Below, one piece after another: positions 59,262-64,000 of a stretch of DNA of 64,000 bases. The notes beneath the pieces are model-generated. The model was not told the origin of the DNA, made no database searches, and saw nothing but the letters and a program-made list of their open reading frames with translations. Source of the DNA: Nicotiana tabacum (lineage: Eukaryota > Streptophyta > Magnoliopsida > Solanales > Solanaceae); NCBI RefSeq assembly GCF_000715075.1, contig NC_134082.1, positions 145,936,948-146,000,947 on the forward strand, given 5' to 3'. The translations under genes were made by a program, and so were the position numbers. How positions within the stretch are numbered: position 1 is the stretch's first letter; each line of letters begins with the position of its first letter.

Positions 59262-59919
59262 TCCGTGTCTGTAATTTTCTACCATTTCGAGTCAGTCTTT
59301 TGTATGTCCGTTATCTTTCTGGATTGAGTATGTTTGCAGGCTTAGAGTCTTTGGTTTGCTTTTAGGTTGCGTCTGTTAGTTTCTTTCCAAAACGAAAGGT
59401 GTCGAGTTTGTAAGAGTTTGTTTTATTAATGAAAGTTGAGAATTTTATTTCCACCCTTATTTTTGCATTTATCTTCACGAACTACGCTTGGTCTGATTCG
59501 TGCGGGGTCACGATACGTAGGCAATCTCCATAGGATTCGACCATAATCGTAAAAAAATAATAGAAAGAAGAAAAAGGAAAATAGAAGGAAAACCGAGCAA
59601 GAGAGAAAGAAAGAAAAGCGCGGAAAAACAGAAAGAGAGAGAAGAAGAACAAGAGAGGGATAAGGTGAAAAAAAATTCGAAAGAAGGGTAAAAAGAAACA
59701 AAGAACGAAATGTCGGGATGACGCATGCAATCGAGCAAACGCATAATAGAAATGAATAACTGTATAAGTGCATTCATGCCAACATGCGGTTGTTAAATCT
59801 GTTAAGACCTAATCGCTAACAAAGTGGTTGTCTAAATGTGTGAGTCCAGGCAGGTGGTTAGTTGATTGGCAATTCTGGCAACTCACCCGTACAACACCCG
59901 GTCAAAAGATCAAGTAAAA
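59262..59919 (+). other. Spacer between ORF1 and gag in Ogre copy 2
   Basis: Holds module M2 (59479-59543) and a purine-rich tract of about 150 bp (59550-59705). Long hydrophobic open frames on the minus strand here are shadows of that tract. Confidence 0.75.
59479..59543 (+). other. Conserved pseudoknot-like RNA module M2
   Basis: Helix 1 CTACG (59482-59486) with CGTAG (59516-59520). Helix 2 TGGTC (59489-59493) with GACCA (59539-59543). Helix 3 TCGTG/CACGA (59498-59502, 59509-59513). Helix 4 AATC/GATT (59523-59526, 59534-59537). It is the positional counterpart of M3. Confidence 0.78.
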
Positions 59920-62900
59920 ATGACAGGGCAAGATTCGGAAATCAGCATCGTAGACCCTTCAAATAAGGTTGAAGTAACAGATGTGGGTATTATGAAAGAA
60001 GAGATGAGGAAATTAAAAGCACAAATGGCTGAAATGCATCGGGCATGGTCTCAGGGACATCCGGCACCACTATATCCTGCTAACCCATCTTACATCCCAC
60101 CCCTGGCTCAAGCTCAGGAGCCTACCACTCCCCACGCATCTTCAGCTTTCCCTTATCAGGCCCAGGGTTATGGTACCACTTCATACGCTCCCCCAGCTCC
60201 ACCCCCTAAACAGAACCCTCAACCACCCATGGTTCCCGTCTTTGTGGCACCTCCCCCAGCTCCACTACATAGATCGTCCAGTGAGCCGCTATTCCAAGCC
60301 CACGACACCCAATATTACCCTCCCGAACCCACTTTCAAAGTGCCCGAGCCATATACCTATTCTCCCCATTTTGAAATCCCGGGAGAAGTTGAGAAACCGG
60401 TAAAGAATACAGAACAGGAGGAAGTGATTCGTAAAGTCAAAATCCTGGAGCAATCCTTCAGGAACATGCATGGTTTAGGTAACCAAGTCAGCGTCGCATA
60501 CAAAGATCTGTGCCCTTTTCCTGATGTCCAGTTGCCTGCGGGGTTTAAAATGCCGAAGTTTGACTTATATGAGGGGCACGGGGACCCAGTAGCCCATCTG
60601 CGTGGCTTTTGTAGCAAAATGAGAGGTGCTGGGGGAAAGCATGAATTGTTGATAGCATATTTCGGTCAAAGCCTGAGCGGGTCATCACTAGAATGGTACA
60701 CGAGGCAAGACCTCGGCCGATGGTATACATGGGATGATTTGGCATAGGCATTCATTGGCCATTTTCAATATAACCTCGAGATAGTCCCCGATCGTCTGTC
60801 ATTGTTGAAGCTGGAAAAGAAGCCTAGGGAAAGTTTTAGAGAGTTTGGTTTCCGCTGGAGGGAACAAGCTGCAAGGGTTGATCCTCCCATGAGGGAGAGT
60901 GAGATGGTAGATTACTTCTTGCAAACATTGGAACCTACCTATTTTGGTCATCTAGTGACATCTGTCGGAAAGTCGTTTAATGAGGTGGTAAAGATGGGAG
61001 CCATGATTGAAGAAGGATTGAAATCTAACAAGATATTGAGTTACTCGGCGTTGAAAGCAACCACCCAGGCCATCCAAAGCGGTACTGGTGGTGTGCTTGG
61101 GAAGAAGAAAAAAGAAGAAGTTGCTACAGTTGAAGCTAGTGCTTGGTCCAGGCCCAATAACCCTCCACTCTACTACAACCAACCCAGACCCCACCACTCA
61201 AACTACCAATATACCCCATATGGCCCACCGCAACACTATTATCCACCACCAGAACCACACTTTTCTATCGACCACGCCCAGACCTACACTCAACCCCCAG
61301 TACACTCGCAATGGCGTACACCAAATCCCCAAAATACACAGCCACACCCACAAAACACCTATCCACCTCCCAGGGCAAACAGAACAGGAACCAACTTCCG
61401 CCCAAACCAAGCTTTTAGAAGTGAGAAGGCCTCAAACAAAAAAACATTTACTCCACTGGGAGAATCTTACACTGCTTTCTTCCATAGATTGAAACAGTTG
61501 GGAATGCTGACCCCAGTTGAATCCAAAGCACCAAACCCTCTTCCCAGAAACCTGGACCACTCTGTTAGCTGCGAGTATTGCTCAGGGATGTCGGGGCATG
61601 ATACTGAAAAATGTTGGAAGTTGAAAAACGCGATACAAGAGCTCATTGATAATCGTCGTATTGAAGTACAGGCTCCAGAGGCCCCAAACATCAACCAAAA
61701 TCCGTTACCAACGCATTATGAGGCCAATATGATCGAATTGATACATAAGGGGACAAAGCCTAAGAAACCGTCGCAGGTGGTTATGGTGATTCGTTCTACG
61801 GAAGCCAAAGAAAAGACAGTGAGTACAAGGCCAGTGGTTTAGTTAAAATCAATAAAAGACAAGCCAGTGTTGGTAATGGGAAAGGAACCATTTGTGGCTG
61901 TAAAAAAGTCGGAGCCAGTCAAGTTAGTGGTACTATGGTCAGTATCTGCACCCGTGGTGGTTGTAAAGGGAGCTTACGTAGAACGAGTTGTCATAAAACC
62001 GGTAGTCCAGTTACTCATGGTTGATAGCAAAGCCGTACCGTGGAGATATGACAAGGTAGTGGTGACATACAAAGGAAAGGAAATTGATGAAGAGAGTTAT
62101 GAAGCACAAGGACTAACCCGGTCGGGACGTTGTTTCGCTCCCGAAGAGTTGAGAAAGGCTAAGAGCGCTAAAGACAATCCAGTGCCAGTCAAAAAAGCTG
62201 TGACGGAAGAAGAAGCAGAAGAGTTTCTGAAAAGGATGAAAGTACAAGATTATTCCATTGTTGAACAACTGAGAAAAACACCGGCCCAAATTTCATTGTT
62301 ATCATTATTGATTCACACTAACGAACATTGCCGAGCTTTGATGAAGCTATTGAATAAGGCTCATGTGCCCGACAAAATTTCAGTGAACCATCTGGAGACA
62401 ATTGCCAACAAGATCTTTGAAGTGAACAGGGTAGCATTTTCCGATGATGAATTGCATGTGGAAGGCACAGAACACAACAAGGCTCTCTATTTGACGGTCA
62501 AATGTGAAGGCTCAATGGTTACTCGGGCACTGATCGATAATGGGTCGAGTGCCAATATTTGCACGTTGTCCACATTGAACAAGTTAAAGATTGATGAGGA
62601 TAGAGTCCGAAAAAATAGCATTTGTGTTCGAGGGTTCGACGGAGGGGGAAAAAACACAGTAGGGGATATTGTACTCGAATTGACTATTGGCCCAGTCGAG
62701 TTCACTATGGAATTTCAGGTGTTGGATGCTGCAGTATCCTATAATCTTTTGTTGGGTCGACCATGGATTCACGCGGCCAAAGCCGTGCCTTCCACGCTGC
62801 ACCAAATGGTCAAGTTCGAGTGGGACAGACAAGAAATTGTGTTACATGGAGAAGATCTCGCATGTGCCATGAATGATGCCATTGTGTCCTTTATAGAAAC

Positions 62901-63447
62901 TGAAGATGATAAGGGACCATGGGTTTATCAGGTCTTCGACACGGTCCCGGTGAGTAGAGTGCCCGAAGGTAAAGGCATGCCATGTCCTAGGGTGGCAGCT
63001 GCGACCGTCATGGTAGTATCAGAAATGCTGAATAACGGGTTCGTGCCAGGGAAAGGTCTGGGGGCTGAACTTCGGGGCATTATTCAACCTGTGTCCCTCC
63101 CCAAAAATCTGGACACCTTCGGATTAGGTTTCAAACCAACAACGGCAGATGTTAGAAGAGCCCGTAAATTGAAAAAGAAAGCTTGGGTTCTTCCTAAACC
63201 TATCCCACGTTTGTCCAGGTCCTTCGTCAGGCCGGGTAGCAAGAAACAGTCATTGTCAAAGATGTCAGGTTCGTTGACTGGGGCAGAGGGTAATTTGGAT
63301 AAGGTGTTCGAGAGAGTATTTGCTGAAGTAAACATGGTTGAGGCCGGGGAAGGGTCGAGCGGAGCGGATATACAGTACATCGGACCACATGCTAACATCA
63401 ACAATTGGGAAGCTACTCCTCTTCCAATTCGGAGGGAGTCGTGGTAG
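59920..63447 (+). pseudogene. gag: gag-protease of Ogre copy 2, two premature stops
   Basis: One frame from the ATG at 59920 (MTGQDSEISIVD) to the stop at 63447, broken by TAG at 60745 (after WDDLA, fits CAG Gln) and TAG at 61840. The open frame extends upstream of the ATG, but copy 1 also starts at this level. Order as in copy 1: Pro-rich linker, capsid core (LRGFCSKMRGAGGKHELL, FGFRWREQAARVDPPM), knuckle CEYCSGMSGHDTEKC (C-x2-C-x5-H-x4-C), protease with LIDNGSSANI near 62533 and LLLGRPWIHAAKA, then a G-patch-like NGFVPGKGLGAELRGIIQPV near 63036. It ends IRRESW at the intron donor. Confidence 0.88.
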
Positions 63448-63612
63448 TGGGTTTTGTTTTCCTTTTGTCACCTGGATTATTCCAGGGTTTTGTAATCCAG
63501 TTGCTATGTTCCGTCCGTTTGGATGAGTTAAAACCTTGTTATCTTTACCTTTAATGAAATGCAATTTTCTTCGTCCCTAATTCTCTTTCCATTTTCTTTT
63601 CTTTTTGTACAG
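63444..63612 (+). other. Probable intron of Ogre copy 2 between protease and RT
   Basis: Donor GTAGTG overlaps the terminal Trp and stop codons; acceptor TTTTTGTACAG follows a pyrimidine tract. Length is 169 bp. Removal joins the frames in phase 2, exactly as in copy 1. Confidence 0.77.
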
Positions 63613-64000
63613 TTCTTTTTATGCTGATATCAATGAGATGACATGCGTGAGGAATCTTCGGCCCAGTTTTAAAAGCAAATTTAGTTCGGAAGTAATAATA
63701 CAAGAAATCGAGTGTGATGATGGGGTGGATTGTAACAATGATGAAGCTTATGAGGAAATTAGTAAAGAATTAAGTCATTTTGAAGAAAAACCCAAACCTA
63801 ACCTAAATGACACAGAAGCAGTTAATCTAGGGGACCAAGACAATGTGCGGGAAACTAAAATAAGTGTTCATCTGGGGCCACAACTCAAGGAGGAGATAAT
63901 TAAAGTATTGCATGAGTACAAAGATGTCTTTGCATGGTCATATGATGATATGCCAGGTTTGAGCACTGATTTGGTGGTTCACAAATTACCCACTGACCCG
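63613..64000 (+). CDS. pol: Start of pol (pre-RT region) of Ogre copy 2, partial
   Basis: Open from the intron acceptor to the window end. An acidic linker (HFEEKPKPNLNDTEAVNLG) leads to YKDVFAWSYDDMPGLSTDL and VVHKLPTDP, the N-terminal lead-in of RT, matching copy 1 closely. RT, RNase H and integrase must lie downstream, out of view. Confidence 0.82.

Larger units (their letters stand above)
51847..64000 (+). mobile_element. Ogre copy 2, plus strand, continues past the window
   Basis: The 5' LTR (51847-55761), primer site, leader, ORF1, gag-protease, intron and the start of pol are present. It belongs to a different subfamily from copy 1: the LTR start is TGTGAGCGCG against TGTGAGCACG, the LTR is about 0.9 kb shorter, and gag differs throughout. 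The left flank ends ACTCA, a possible target duplication that cannot be checked here. Confidence 0.92.

Noticed and set aside
59479..59543. Calling the Ogre module a hammerhead ribozyme because of CTGAT
   Set aside because: The hammerhead core also needs GA after CTGAT and a GAAA strand; both are absent.
59426..59777. Hydrophobic Phe/Leu/Ser-rich minus-strand open frames resembling membrane proteins
   Set aside because: They are the complement of a purine-rich spacer tract; codon content is low-complexity.

Overview
The window is plant nuclear repeat DNA, most likely from a eudicot with a repeat-rich genome. I infer Solanaceae from the look of the Tekay and Ogre repeats, but no species marker is visible. 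I find no convincing host gene. Every coding region I recognise is a retrotransposon gag-pol, an Ogre ORF1 or a Tat antisense ORF, and nearly all are broken by stops or frameshifts.

Layout. 1-1.85 kb: an antisense ORF with its own antisense TATA box, then an LTR-like block, the 3' end of a Tat-lineage Ty3/gypsy element. About 2.58-7.7 kb: a truncated Retand-like Tat element (A), split between reverse transcriptase and RNase H by a 503-bp hAT-type MITE with an 8-bp target duplication. 7.7-8.1 kb and 43.5-44.4 kb: two halves of one unclassified repeat. They are separated by a Tekay-type chromovirus (8108-43536, target duplication CTCGA). Its 3' LTR is in turn split by a 23.6-kb Ogre element on the minus strand (19579-43147, target duplication CTATC). 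44.4-51.8 kb: a second Retand-like element (C), cut off in its antisense ORF by a second Ogre on the plus strand (51847 to beyond 64000). Hand comparison of LTR samples agrees with the nesting: the Tekay LTRs are clearly more diverged than the Ogre LTRs.

Ogre layout. LTR, arginine-type primer-binding site, leader, ORF1 (plant-mobile-domain-like plus coiled coil), spacer, gag-protease with a G-patch, a short intron, reverse transcriptase with two RNase H domains, integrase, and a long repeat-rich 3' region. ORF1 precedes gag; the intron joins gag-protease to pol in frame.

Most interesting signal. A module of about 60-70 nt recurs five times in the two Ogre copies, at the borders between coding units. 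All five can form the same four short helices, two of them crossing as a pseudoknot. The paired bases change together between copies. The strand order is that of HDV-like ribozymes, although the catalytic core of that class is not evident. A second covariation signal is a 47-bp hairpin minisatellite in the Tekay LTRs. Also notable: decay of the Tekay coding region almost only by TAG stops, a 359-bp repeat expanded in one Tekay LTR only, a 37-nt tRNA-like stretch at an Ogre primer-binding site, and duplicated promoter modules in the Ogre LTRs.
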